Assembly (NCBI GenBank): GCA_963746185.1
Contig: CAVVAE010000004.1
Location: 1,364,001-1,428,000 of the forward strand
Direction: 5' to 3'
From: CAVVAE01 sp963746185
GTDB taxonomy: Bacteria > Actinomycetota > Actinomycetes > Propionibacteriales > Nocardioidaceae
Length of the DNA stretch: 64,000 nucleotides
This document shows, piece by piece, positions 43,627 through 53,380 of this stretch (the stretch's first letter is position 1; every line of letters begins with the position of its first letter). The notes under the pieces were generated by a model. It ran no database searches. It was given only the letters and a program-made list of their open reading frames with translations, and was not told the DNA's origin. Both the position numbers and the translations under genes were made by a program.

Positions 43627-44175
43627 TCATCGCACCCATCCCTGGATGCGGCGGTTGGACGATCGGTTCCGCCCCGGAGCCCCTGGGCCCATGCCCATGC
43701 TGATCCCGGCGGAGGAGATGTTGAGGTTGAAGTCGGGGGAGGTGGCCATCCGAGCGGCGTTGACAAGCCAGGTGTTGAGCGACTGACCGCGGCTGGCTGC
43801 GAGCTCTTCGGCGCGTGCCTTGAGCGACTCCGGCAGCCGCAGCGTGATGCGTGCGACGACGTCTTCGCCGTCAAACTCGTCACCCGCGTCAGCGGCTCGC
43901 GGCCCATCGGGCGCCTCGGAGGCCGGCATCGGTCCGTGGCCAGTCACCACGAAGATCGGCTCGCGGCCCTTGAGCCGCACCTCGACAGACGTGCCGTCGA
44001 GCTCGTTGGTGATCTCCGACGCCGCTTGTGACAGGGCGTCCATCAAGGTGAGACGCACAGCGGGATCGAGCGCCAGCGCGAGGCGCTCAGCGGCGGCACG
44101 AATGTCTTCGGTGCCGGCCTCGGCGGCCTGCGACAGGTCTCGGCGGAGTGCCTCGACGAATTGAGTGATGTCCAT
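43627..44175 (-). CDS. HicB-like ribbon-helix-helix protein, probable autoregulator
   Basis: 182 residues. The C-terminal part has a ribbon-helix-helix domain (ARITLRLPESLKARAEELAASRGQSLNTWLVNAAR, about 107-142), the DNA-binding unit of HicB/Arc-type antitoxins. The N-terminal 100 residues are helical with a small beta segment (GTSVEVRLKGREPIFVV). It is annotated in relatives as HicB family antitoxin, but no HicA toxin is next to it. A perfect 7-7-7 inverted repeat overlaps its promoter, fitting autorepression. It leads an operon with the DUF4097 gene. Confidence 0.75.
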   Translation of the reverse strand: MDITQFVEALRRDLSQAAEAGTEDIRAAAERLALALDPAVRLTLMDALSQAASEITNELDGTSVEVRLKGREPIFVVTGHGPMPASEAPDGPRAADAGDEFDGEDVVARITLRLPESLKARAEELAASRGQSLNTWLVNAARMATSPDFNLNISSAGISMGMGPGAPGRNRSSNRRIQGWVR

Positions 44176-44196
44176 GACGACTACGATGACATCACT

Positions 44197-44217
44197 ATGG
44201 TGTCACGTCAACACCAT
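44197..44217. promoter_or_regulatory. Operator-like inverted repeat over the promoter of the ribbon-helix-helix gene
   Basis: ATGGTGT (44197-44203) and ACACCAT (44211-44217) are a perfect inverted repeat with a 7-nt spacer. TTGACG, a strong -35 box on the minus strand, is inside it at 44211-44206. A -10 near 44188-44183 would start transcription at about the ATG (44175), giving a leaderless mRNA repressed by its own product. Confidence 0.6.
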
Positions 44218-44413
44218 TCGGAAAACTATTTCTGAAGTCCCTGGTCAGAGGGGTGAAACTGGTGCTGGGCACAGGCTCTATCGCTCCTTGTAGCGAGCAT
44301 GAGACCGATTTGGAGGAGGGTTGCTCACCGTGGTGACACCGGCCTGACGTCGCGGCACCGAGGGGTCCGACAAGCTCGACCGCCGAGCCTTCGCGCGGTG
44401 ACGCGGAGACACG

Positions 44414-46659
44414 TCACTCCCCGCTAGCTCCGTCGCGCGGGTCAGTCTCGGCGGCGGTCTGCGGAGACTCCGCCTGCACGTCGGGATCGCCAGCTGGCGT
44501 CGTGCCGTGGGAGCGGTGCACCGAGGCGAGCAACATCTGGGCCACATCGAGCACCTCGACGTCGTCGCTGGCGTCGCCTGCGGCCTGCAGGGAGGTCAAG
44601 CCGTCGGACATCATCACCCGGCAGAACGGGCAGCCAACAGCGATCTGGGTCGCTCCGGTGGCGACGGCTTCCTTCGTGCGATTGGAGTTGATCCGCTCAC
44701 CGATCTTCTCCTCCATCCACATCCGGGCACCGCCGGCGCCGCAGCAGAAGGACTTCTCGGAGTTCCGCGGCATTTCCTTGAAGTCCACATCGGGAATGAT
44801 CGCGAGCAGCTCGCGAGGAGGTTCGTAGACCTGGTTGTGGCGGCCGAGGTAGCAGGGGTCGTGGTACGTGATGGTGTGCTTGTCGACAGACGCAGTCAAC
44901 CGGCGCGACCGGCGTCAACCGGCCATCGCGAACCAGCCGGTTCAGCAACTGCGTGTGGTGTACGACCTCGAGCTCAACGCCGAACTGTCCATACTCGTTC
45001 TTGAGCGTGTTGAAGCAGTGGGCACACGTCGCGACAACCTTCTTGGCCTTGGTCTCCTTGAGCACCTCGGAGTTCTGCATCGCCAGTTGCTGGAATACGA
45101 ACTCGTTGCCGGACCGTCGCGCCGGATCACCTGTGCACGTTTCTCCTTCTCCGAGTACGGCGAAGGACACCTCGGCTTCGTGCAGCAACTCGGCTACCGC
45201 CCGCGTGGTCTTCTTGGCGCGGTCTTCGTAAGCGCCTGCACAACCAACCCAGAACAGCCACTCGACCTCATCGAGATCGTCGACATCGGTGCCAACCTGC
45301 TTGACCTCGAACGGCAAGTCCTTGGCCCAGTCCATCCGAGCGTTGGGGGCCATGTTCCACGGATTCCCCTTGTTTTCAAGGCCTTTGAAGAGCTGGTTGA
45401 GCTCGCTCGGGAAGTTCGACTCCACCAACACCTGGTAGCGCCGCATGTCCATGATGTGGTCGACGTGCTCGATGTCGACCGGGCATTGCTGGACGCAGGC
45501 GCCGCACGACGTACACGACCACAACACATCAGGGTCGATCACGCCGTAGGATTCGGCGTCACCGATGAGCGGACGCTCAGCCTCCTTCATGATCGTGTCG
45601 GACAACCCTTCGCGCTCAGTCTCATCGGCAAGCAGATAGGGCGCCTTGGCATAGGCGTGCTCGCGCAGCCCCATCACGAAAAGCTTCGGCGACAGTGGCT
45701 TCTCGGTGTTCCAGGCCGGGCACTGCGACTGGCAGCGTCCGCACTCCGTACACGAGGTGAAGTCGAGGATCCCCTTCCACGTAAAATCCTCGACCTTGCC
45801 GACACCGAACGCGGTGTCCTCGTCGAGGTCCTCGATGTTCTCGAAGTCGATCGGGACCCCACCCGCCATCATCGGCTGCAGTCCACCGAGTGCCGGCCGG
45901 CCGCCCGCCTCGCGCTTGAACCAGATGTTGGGCCAGGCCGTGAACCGGTGCCAGGCAACGCCCATCGTCGTGTTGAGCGACAAGACGATCATCCAGGTGA
46001 AGGAGATGACGATCTTCACCATGGCGACCAGGTAGATGAGTGTTCTCCAGTGACGACGTGCTCAACCCAGAGAGGCCCTCACCGATGAAGAAGGTCAAGG
46101 GGTAGTGCGTCGAGGTCGCATCGCCGTCGAGTGCGTACTCCGCCCCGCGCAACGTCAGGATGCACAGCCCGATGCCGACGATGACGGCCTCGACGAAGTA
46201 GGCCTGCCACATCCGTGATCCTGCGAACCGGCTGTACCTGGCCATCGGACCGGTCGGGAGCTGCATGACGCGGATGGCGATCAGCCCCAGGATCGACAGG
46301 AGCATCAGCCAGGTGATGAGCTCGGTCGCCCACTCGTACCCCACCCAGTGCCCGATGAATGGCAACGCGTAGTCGGCGTCGAACAGCTGACCGAAAGCGT
46401 TGACCAGGGTGAAGAACAGGAAGCCGAAGCCGACGAAGACGAACCAGTGCAGGATGCCGACGTGAGTCCACTGCAGCATCCGCGTGTGACCGAGGGTTTC
46501 CTTGAGCATGGTGGCCGAGCGAGACGCCTTGCGCGTCGTTCGTCCCACGACGGGCTGGCCGGTCTTGACGACGGAGACAATCGCGGCGATCGCCTTGGAG
46601 AACAGGGCGATCGCGATGACGGAGATGGTGAGCGATACGACGACCGCGAACACCTGCAT
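44414..46659 (-). pseudogene. Membrane-bound Fe-S oxidoreductase (HdrD/GlpC-like with NarI-like helices), two +1 frameshifts
   Basis: Deleting one base near 46041 and one near 44898 gives a single 747-residue protein. The N-terminal part has about five membrane helices with His residues (THVGILHWFVFVGFGFLFF), like cytochrome b/NarI domains. Two 4Fe-4S clusters follow (CTECGRCQSQCPAW and CTSCGACVQQCPVDIEH). The end has two CCG cysteine-rich domains (HDPCYLGRHNQVYEPPRELL and FCCGAGGARMWMEE). This family passes electrons between quinones and soluble donors; the partner is unknown. Relatives are often encoded near acyl-CoA or electron-transfer flavoprotein genes. Residues flanking both breaks are conserved, so sequence error is likely. 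Confidence 0.85.
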
Positions 46660-46786
46660 GCTGACTCCTCGCTGTGCTGATCCCTCGTGACCCTAACGGC
46701 AGGTCGCAGGTCGTGGCAGTAGCCGCGGACGTGAGAAGAATCCTAGCGACGGGTAGCCCGTTTCTGCCGGTGGCCGGCTCGCCGCG

Positions 46787-47707
46787 CTAGCCGGGCCGGC
46801 TGTCACCGGCCAACTGGGCGAGCCGTTGCAAACGGTCCGGCTCGTTGTCGGCCAGCCAAGCGTCTTTCGAAAGCAGCTCATAGGCGCGGGCGAAGCACGG
46901 TGCCGCCTCATCGGGCCGGTCCAGGGCGAGCAGGCACTCGCCGAGTTCTTCGTGGACGAAACCGTCGTCGGACCCGATCGGGTCGGCAGCGAGAGTCTGC
47001 TGGATCGCCAGCGCCTCGGCGTAGCGCTCCAACGAGCGCAGACAGCGGCCAACACACCAACGCGCCACCGCAATCTCTTGCGGAGAGCCTTGTTCCACGC
47101 GGATCTGGACCGCCCGCTCGAAGAGGGCGAGGGCCTCCTCATGCTCGCCGGCGTCATGGCGATCCCAACCGTGGTTGTTGAGCAACGAACCCAGCCACCG
47201 ACGCGCCAACGGATCACTTGAGCTCTCGGCGACGTCGATCGCGCGTTGGTTCAGCTCGGCGGCGGCCTCGGGACCTGCGAGCTGACCAGCCGCGATCGCG
47301 CTCATGTGGAGCGCATCGACGGCAAGACCGGTCGTCTGTGCGGCGATGGCTTCGTCGTATGCCTGTTGGAAGAGTCGCCACGCGAGTTCGGGCGATCCAC
47401 TGGAGTTGAGCACGCGGCCCTGCTCGATGGCGAGCCGCGCGCTCACGTGGTTGGCCTGCTGCCCATCGATGATCGTCGGCACGCCCTGTTGGACCTGCGC
47501 GAGGGTCGCCTCAGCCGCGTCGAAGTCAGACGTGAGCCCTTGGGCGCGAGCCGCCTGCGTCAGGTAGGCAAGGCCGGCAGCGGTCTCAACCCCTGCCTCC
47601 TCCGCTGCTCGGACGAAGACGTCATACGACGCCTGGGGGTCATCGAAGTTCCACCACTCGACGATGTGCGTCTCGACGCCTTCGGGCGGGCCACCCTGAT
47701 CAGCCAT
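46787..47707 (-). CDS. Tetratricopeptide repeat protein
   Basis: 306 residues made almost entirely of helix pairs of TPR type (ELAWRLFQQAYDEAIAAQ, EEALALFERAVQIRVEQGSPQE, AEALAIQQTLAA, RPDEAAPCFARAYELL). It starts with a short acidic segment EGVETHIVEWWNFDDPQASYDVF. There are no catalytic or DNA-binding domains and no signal peptide. It is probably a cytoplasmic protein-interaction scaffold. The frame is open upstream to 47875, but that crosses a terminator hairpin, so ATG 47707 is used. Confidence 0.8.
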   Translation of the reverse strand: MADQGGPPEGVETHIVEWWNFDDPQASYDVFVRAAEEAGVETAAGLAYLTQAARAQGLTSDFDAAEATLAQVQQGVPTIIDGQQANHVSARLAIEQGRVLNSSGSPELAWRLFQQAYDEAIAAQTTGLAVDALHMSAIAAGQLAGPEAAAELNQRAIDVAESSSDPLARRWLGSLLNNHGWDRHDAGEHEEALALFERAVQIRVEQGSPQEIAVARWCVGRCLRSLERYAEALAIQQTLAADPIGSDDGFVHEELGECLLALDRPDEAAPCFARAYELLSKDAWLADNEPDRLQRLAQLAGDSRPG

Positions 47708-47749
47708 GCGGACAGCCTTCCAGAATGCGTCGCGAGCCTCGACCAGAAC

Positions 47750-47793
47750 AGCGAAGGGGTTCTCGGCCCGACTGGCCGGAGAACCCCTTCGCT
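47750..47793 (-). terminator. Terminator hairpin of the metalloprotease gene
   Basis: A 15-bp perfect stem (47750-47764 with 47779-47793) extended by GGCC/GGCC with one bulged G and a 5-nt loop. It lies about 80 nt after the metalloprotease stop and before the TPR gene start. There is no U-tract, as is common in actinobacteria. Confidence 0.8.
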
Positions 47794-47871
47794 GTGTCTT
47801 GTGGGTGCTGCTCAGTGCTGGTAGGTGGTCGGTGGCCGTCAGGCGGTGCGCACCTGACGGCCACCCAGACG

Positions 47872-50814
47872 TCACTCGGTGCCGAAGGCCTCGATCTCGG
47901 TCATGTCGGTGAACTGGCAGCCACCGAAGGCGCCGAGAGGACAGTTCGTCGCGAAGTCGGGCACCTGCGGCGACAGCATCGTGAACTTCACGAACTGCAC
48001 GCCTGGGGTGTCGGCGACGTCGATGTCGACGAGCTGACCACGGTCAGCGGCGGTGAACGTGTCCTCTGCGACCGTCGTCCAGACGTTGCCGTCCGGCGAC
48101 GTCTCGATGCGGTAATCGCCTGTCGAGGAGCTGCCCGGGTCGCCGCAGACGTTCGACGGGTTCACCGCGAACGCCGTGATCGTCACGACAGTCGGGAGCT
48201 CGACCGTGACGTGCTTCGGGATCATCACATTGGTCGGTGTTCCCGCGTTGTCGCCGGTCGTGCTTCCCCAGCCGGTGCCCATGCTCAGGTCGATCGCTCC
48301 ACCGGGCCCACAACCGAATGCCGAGAAGTCGGGTCCGTTGAAGTCGACGACCGCTCCACCACCGCTGGTGGCGGCCCAGTCGCGTCGAGGAGCAAAGTCA
48401 CCGTCGGTCGCACCACTCGGCGTGACCTCCAGTTCCTGGGTGATGACCTCGAATCCCGGCGCGAACACCGTGAACTTCGGGTAGGTGCCGACGAAGACGT
48501 TCGGAATCGAGTAACGACCGCTTCCGTCGGTCACCGCGGTGTAGTCACCGGTGAAACCGGAGCCGTGGCCGCCAATCGCGACGAGAGCGTTGGCAACCGG
48601 CTCATCCGTCGTACCGTCGGTGACCTGGCCGCTCACGGTGGCGCGAGGCGCTGCCGGCGACGGTGGCTTGTGGAAGTCCTCCGCCGGGAAGGCGTCGCCA
48701 TCGTCGATGACGCCAGCGAACCAGCCCATACCGCGATGGGCGAAGGTGCTCCAGATCGCGTTGCGGTGGCTGCCGCCGTATACGGCGAGGTCGGCCTGCA
48801 CAATGGCGTTGCGCATGTCGAGCATCGTCGGGGCGTTCGGCGCCAGTTCCATGCCTCGCGTGATCACGCTGCCGGCCACGTCATGCCCGACTCGGGTACG
48901 CAGGTCCCACAGGGTCTGTGCCCACACTTCGCCAGAAGCGTGGACCTCGGGGGTCCCGCCAATGATCGGGAAGTCGCCGTACGTGTAACCGCCGGTGCCA
49001 CCGGCGAGCCGGCTGCAGAAGTTCGCGGTGGAGTCGACGGGGCAGTCGATGGCCTGGGTGCGGAACGGCTCGGTGTTCGCGAGCACGTACTTGCCCAGTC
49101 GCACGTCACCGTCTCTGGCCCTGTCCCGCTCGAAGCCCTTCGTGACGAGATTGTCCATGGCGTAGTAGTCACTCCACGCCTCGCCCATGGAACCAGACTG
49201 GATTCCGTTGAGCGTTGAGTTGCCCTGCGCGTCGACAACCAGTCGGTTCGACAAACCGTGGGTGTACTCGTGGAAGATCACGCTCGGGTCGAACGACGAC
49301 GACGTCGGAAGGAAAGGATCTTCCGCATTGGTCGCGCCTGGCGTGTGGAACAGGTACATCTGCATCGTCGGCGGTACGCCGTCGGGCGGAGTGTTCATGT
49401 TCGCGTTGTCGATGTGGTCGCCGTCTGGCATGCCGTTGTCGATGTTGGCCCCGTCAATGGAGTTCAACAGCACCGGGTCGCCGCCGTTGGCCTCGAAGTT
49501 GCCGGCTTGGGCGGTGAAACCGAAGGGCGCAGCCTTGAGGTAGTCATGGAAGAGGCTGTTGTAGTAGAAGCCCTGCGTGACGTCGGCCCGCTTGTTGGTG
49601 AACCAGGAGCCCGATTCGTTGGGGTCCCACGTGCAGACGAACGAGTCAGAGCAGAGGGTGTTGGCGTCGTTGAACGGCACCAGCGTGAACTGCGGGTTGC
49701 CGTTCGCCGCACCCGGCACCGGAGTGGTCTCGCCGTTGTTGATCTCGTTGTCATCGTTGATGTCAGCGAAGGCGATCGTGTAGTTGCCGTCGAGGAACGT
49801 CTTGTTGCCCTTCAGGTACTTCGCCCTGATCAGGTTGACGACCTTGGCGTTGCCACCGTGGGCCGCGCCGGGGTAGTTGTCGTAGACCAGAGCGTCGCCA
49901 CGGTCGAAGTTGACGCTGTCGTGGCGGTAGAGGACGTTGCCCGAGGCGGCGTCGATGACATGCTGGTAGTTCAGTGAGTCACCGCCGGCCTGGACGTAAG
50001 TCGACCAACCGAGCCGCAAGCCGTTCGCGGTCGCGAAGTAGACGAGCTGCGCCTGGTCATGGTTAGACCAGACGGTCTTGCCACCGGTCTCCGTTGCGTT
50101 CGCGCTCGCGGCCTTCCCGCCGACATCGCTGGCGGCTGCCGACCTGGCCTGTGACGCGCTCACGTCAGGAGTGGTGCCGGCGTCGCTGGCGAGCTGCTTC
50201 AGCCCGGACACCGGAGAACCCTGGATCGAGAGCAGTTGACCGTTCTTCGTGACGTTGGCCTTGAGGCCGTTACCGAACACCTGGATGCCGTTGACCGACT
50301 GTGTGTAGGACAGGTGATGGATGCCGGCGATGTCGCGGTAGTCCTTGCGGAGCGTGAACGTGCCGAGGTCGCTACGGGTGAGACCGAGGCTGTTCAGGTT
50401 GGCGCGAACGTAGTTCATGGTGACTGCGCGTGCGCTGGCTGACGAGGGACCGGTCAGGAAGCCGTCGAGCCGGGCCAGGTTGCGCGGGGTCCCCGTCACA
50501 CCGTCGTAGTCGACGATCGCTTGCGGACCAAGCTTCTTGGTGAAGGCGTCGAACGTCTTGCCGCGTGCGGACACCATCTCTCGCGCCTCACGGAGTTGAG
50601 CCTTGGGCGAGCCGGCGCGGGCGTCGTAGTAGCCCTTTCGCTCCTTCGCCGAATGAGTGAAGTTGCTCGTGGACGACACGGTGTTGTCGTCGGAGCTGGA
50701 ACTGCTGGTCGGCGCGGCTGCGCCGTTAGGAAGTCCGCTGAACGTGAGGCCGGCGACTGCGGTAACAGCGAGCGCCGAAAATGCCCCACGTCGTACGCGA
50801 GAATGAGTTGGCAC
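47872..50814 (-). CDS. Secreted M36 (fungalysin-type) zinc metalloprotease
   Basis: 980 residues. The signal peptide starts after RVRRGAFSALAVTAVAGLTFSG. An FTP/PepSY propeptide follows (about 80-300, YRDIAGIHHLSYTQSVNGIQVFG). The catalytic domain holds HEYTH at 515-519, with VIFHEYTHGLSNRL matching the M36 zinc site and GSMGEAWSDYYAMD the third ligand. A carboxypeptidase-regulatory-like beta domain (ATVSGQVTDGTTDEPVANALV) and a C-terminal discoidin-like domain follow. It probably degrades extracellular protein. GTG 50814 is chosen since GGAGG lies 9 nt upstream; this also places the signal peptide at the N-terminus. Confidence 0.92.
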   Translation of the reverse strand: MPTHSRVRRGAFSALAVTAVAGLTFSGLPNGAAAPTSSSSSDDNTVSSTSNFTHSAKERKGYYDARAGSPKAQLREAREMVSARGKTFDAFTKKLGPQAIVDYDGVTGTPRNLARLDGFLTGPSSASARAVTMNYVRANLNSLGLTRSDLGTFTLRKDYRDIAGIHHLSYTQSVNGIQVFGNGLKANVTKNGQLLSIQGSPVSGLKQLASDAGTTPDVSASQARSAAASDVGGKAASANATETGGKTVWSNHDQAQLVYFATANGLRLGWSTYVQAGGDSLNYQHVIDAASGNVLYRHDSVNFDRGDALVYDNYPGAAHGGNAKVVNLIRAKYLKGNKTFLDGNYTIAFADINDDNEINNGETTPVPGAANGNPQFTLVPFNDANTLCSDSFVCTWDPNESGSWFTNKRADVTQGFYYNSLFHDYLKAAPFGFTAQAGNFEANGGDPVLLNSIDGANIDNGMPDGDHIDNANMNTPPDGVPPTMQMYLFHTPGATNAEDPFLPTSSSFDPSVIFHEYTHGLSNRLVVDAQGNSTLNGIQSGSMGEAWSDYYAMDNLVTKGFERDRARDGDVRLGKYVLANTEPFRTQAIDCPVDSTANFCSRLAGGTGGYTYGDFPIIGGTPEVHASGEVWAQTLWDLRTRVGHDVAGSVITRGMELAPNAPTMLDMRNAIVQADLAVYGGSHRNAIWSTFAHRGMGWFAGVIDDGDAFPAEDFHKPPSPAAPRATVSGQVTDGTTDEPVANALVAIGGHGSGFTGDYTAVTDGSGRYSIPNVFVGTYPKFTVFAPGFEVITQELEVTPSGATDGDFAPRRDWAATSGGGAVVDFNGPDFSAFGCGPGGAIDLSMGTGWGSTTGDNAGTPTNVMIPKHVTVELPTVVTITAFAVNPSNVCGDPGSSSTGDYRIETSPDGNVWTTVAEDTFTAADRGQLVDIDVADTPGVQFVKFTMLSPQVPDFATNCPLGAFGGCQFTDMTEIEAFGTE

Positions 50815-50915
50815 GTAAGTGTTCCTCCAGAGACTGTGACGAGGGGGCACGTCCCCCGAGAGGGGAGATTACGTGTTTTCATGAGCCACGTCACCCCCTG
50901 AACAACAATTGCCTC

Positions 50916-51695
50916 TTACGTGGGGGCGTGCTCCTTCAGCGGTCCACCGATTCTTCGAGACAAAGTCAGCGCCGTCCCCTGGATTCGACGTACGGCGTCG
51001 GACACATCCGGCGGCTCCCCGGAGGCGTAGGTCACGGCGACTGCAGCGACGGGATGACCGCTGTGGTCGATCACAGGCACGGCGAGCGAGGAGAAGCCCG
51101 GGGTCACGTCGTCGTCCTCGGTCGCATAGCCACGCTGACGGGTCGCGGCCAGCAGGGACGTCAACGCGGTGAGGCTGGTCGGGCCGGTTCCGTGTCGGGA
51201 CACAAACGCCGACCGGTCAGGAAACAGCGCCCGGATCTGAGCCGGCGGCAAGGCGGCCAAGATGGCGCGGCCGCTGGCAGTGATCTGGGCGGGCAATCTG
51301 ACGCCGACGTCGCTCACGAGGGGAGGGAGCCCGGTGGCGCGCTCCTCGAGCAGGTAGAAGACGTCGCGGCCGTGGAGCACAGCGAGGTGGCCGGACTGAC
51401 CGAGACTGTCGACGAGCTCTGCGAGTGGCCGGCGCGCGATGCGTTGGAGCGGCGCCTGCCGGCTGTAGCCACTGCCCACCTCGAACGCGGCGACGCCCAG
51501 GGCGTAACGGTGTTCGTCCTCGACATGGGTGACGAACCCTTCGGCCACCATCGCGTTGATGAGGTGGTACGCCGACGAACGTGGCACTCCGACAGACCGC
51601 GCGATCCGATCCAGCGGCACCGGCTCAGGCTGCCCGGCCAGGAAACGCAGCACCCGCAGCGCTCTGGTGGCCGCAGGTACCTGGTGGGGCGACAT
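50916..51695 (-). CDS. IclR family transcriptional regulator
   Basis: 259 residues. The winged helix (about 8-65) reads ATRALRVLRFLAGQPEPVPLDRIARSVGVPRSSAYHLINAM, and the effector domain (80-250) contains LPAQITASGRAILAAL and GYATEDDDVTPGFSSLAVPV, both IclR hallmarks. It is divergent from hutH across 91 bp that contain a candidate operator, so histidine or urocanate control of hutHU is the natural inference. ATG 51695 is used; TACACT sits 7 nt upstream, suggesting a leaderless mRNA. Confidence 0.9.
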   Translation of the reverse strand: MSPHQVPAATRALRVLRFLAGQPEPVPLDRIARSVGVPRSSAYHLINAMVAEGFVTHVEDEHRYALGVAAFEVGSGYSRQAPLQRIARRPLAELVDSLGQSGHLAVLHGRDVFYLLEERATGLPPLVSDVGVRLPAQITASGRAILAALPPAQIRALFPDRSAFVSRHGTGPTSLTALTSLLAATRQRGYATEDDDVTPGFSSLAVPVIDHSGHPVAAVAVTYASGEPPDVSDAVRRIQGTALTLSRRIGGPLKEHAPT

Positions 51696-51702
51696 GGGTC
51701 GA

Positions 51703-51708
51703 AGTGTA
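51703..51708 (-). promoter_or_regulatory. Putative -10 box of the IclR gene
   Basis: TACACT on the minus strand, 7 nt from ATG 51695, no ribosome-binding site. Confidence 0.4.
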
Positions 51709-51726
51709 GAGGGGCTGTCTCGGATC

Positions 51727-51749
51727 TCAGACTGAATGCGGCAATCTGA
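51727..51749. promoter_or_regulatory. Candidate operator between iclR and hutH
   Basis: TCAGACT (51727-51733) and AATCTGA (51743-51749) form an inverted repeat with 6 of 7 matching pairs and a 9-nt spacer, 37 nt before hutH. It is the clearest dyad in the divergent region and a plausible IclR site. Confidence 0.35.
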
Positions 51750-51786
51750 CCTGGCTGGGCACGTCGCGCAGGAGTGGAATGGGGCC

Positions 51787-53349
51787 ATGACCACTCTGAC
51801 CCGTACCGCCTCGGCTGTGCACGTAGGCGTCGGACCGCTGTCGCCGGACGACGTCGTCGCCGTCACCCGTCACGGCGCAGCCGTCGAGCTCACCCCCGAA
51901 GCGCAGGCGGCCATCGGCAAGGCCCGCGCGGTGGTCGAAGAGCTGGCTGCCGCACCGACACCGGCCTACGGCATCTCGACTGGCTTCGGCGCCCTCGCCA
52001 CCCGACATATCCCGACCCCGATGCGAGCCCAGCTGCAAAAGTCACTCGTGCGATCGCACGCGGCCGGGTCCGGACCTGTCGTCGAGACGGAGGTGGTGCG
52101 GGCGTTGATGCTGCTGCGGCTGTCGACGCTGGCGACCGGCCACACGGGGGTGCGGCTGGAGACGGCACAGACTCTCGCCGCGCTGCTCAACCGCGGCGTA
52201 ACCCCGGTTGTGCACGAGTACGGCAGCCTCGGCTGCTCAGGTGACCTCGCACCGTTGGCCCATTGCGCGCTCGTCTTGATGGGCGAGGGCGACGTGATCA
52301 ATGCCGACGGCGTACGACGTCCGGCTGCGGCGGCGCTGGCCGAGGCCGGCATCACTCCCGTCGAGCTCGAGGCCAAGGAAGGTCTTGCGCTGATCAACGG
52401 CACGGACGGGATGCTCGGTATGCTCGTGCTTGCGATCGACGATCTACGCCGTCTCCTCCAGGTCGCCGACGTCGCTGCGGCGATGTCGGTCGAAGGGCTG
52501 CTCGCCACCGATCGGGTCTTTGCCGCCGACCTTCAAGAGCTTCGCCCGCATCCCGGTCAGGCCCTTTCTGCAGCCAACTTGCGTGCCCTGCTCGTCGACT
52601 CGGGTGTGGTGGCGAGCCATCGCGGCCCGGACTGCAACCGCGTGCAAGACGCGTACTCGCTCCGTTGCTCGCCCCAGGTGCTCGGCGCCGCGCGTGACAC
52701 GATCGAGTACGCCGCCACGGTCGCCGGTCGTGAGCTCGCGTCGGCCATCGACAACCCGGTCGTCCTCGACGACGGCCGCGTCGAGAGCAACGGGAACTTC
52801 CACGGGGCCCCGGTGGCCTATGCGCTGGACTTCCTGGCCATCCCCGTCGCTGATGTCGCGAGCATGTCCGAGCGACGTACGGACCGATTCCTCGACACCT
52901 CTCGCAACGCCGGCCTCCCACCTTTCCTCGCGCATGACCCTGGCGTCGACAGCGGCCACATGATCGCGCAATACACCCAGGCGGCGATCGTCTCCGAGCT
53001 CAAGCGCAACGCGAATCCCGCCAGCGTCGACTCGATCCCCTCCAGCGCCATGCAAGAGGACCACGTCTCGATGGGATGGTCGTCGGCTCGCAAGCTTCGA
53101 CGCAGCATCGACGGGTTGACGCGAGTGCTCGCGATCGAGGTCCTCACCGCAGCGCGCGGCCTGGACCTGCGCGCACCGCTGTCTCCGTCGCCTGCCACGG
53201 CCGCGGTCATCGCCCGACTTCGCCAGACCGTCCCGGGTCCCGGCCCCGACCGCCACCTCGCACCCGACATCGAAGCGGCCGTCGACCTGGTCGCCTCCGG
53301 TGACCTCCTCGCGGCCGTTAACGCCGCCCTCCCCACTCCGCTCGCATGA
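51787..53349 (+). CDS. hutH: Histidine ammonia-lyase
   Basis: 520 residues, full family length. YGISTGFGALATRHI contains catalytic Tyr61. GSLGCSGDLAPLAHC carries the MIO-forming triad, here Cys150-Ser151-Gly152 instead of the more common Ala-Ser-Gly. NPVVLDDGRVESNGNFHG and MQEDHVSMG complete the active site. It removes ammonia from histidine to give urocanate, the first step of histidine breakdown. ATG 51787 is used; GGAG lies 13 nt upstream. hutU follows after 31 nt on the same strand. Confidence 0.96.
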   Translation: MTTLTRTASAVHVGVGPLSPDDVVAVTRHGAAVELTPEAQAAIGKARAVVEELAAAPTPAYGISTGFGALATRHIPTPMRAQLQKSLVRSHAAGSGPVVETEVVRALMLLRLSTLATGHTGVRLETAQTLAALLNRGVTPVVHEYGSLGCSGDLAPLAHCALVLMGEGDVINADGVRRPAAAALAEAGITPVELEAKEGLALINGTDGMLGMLVLAIDDLRRLLQVADVAAAMSVEGLLATDRVFAADLQELRPHPGQALSAANLRALLVDSGVVASHRGPDCNRVQDAYSLRCSPQVLGAARDTIEYAATVAGRELASAIDNPVVLDDGRVESNGNFHGAPVAYALDFLAIPVADVASMSERRTDRFLDTSRNAGLPPFLAHDPGVDSGHMIAQYTQAAIVSELKRNANPASVDSIPSSAMQEDHVSMGWSSARKLRRSIDGLTRVLAIEVLTAARGLDLRAPLSPSPATAAVIARLRQTVPGPGPDRHLAPDIEAAVDLVASGDLLAAVNAALPTPLA

Positions 53350-53380
53350 TCAACGCGACGTCTCCCGGAAGGACCTCGAC

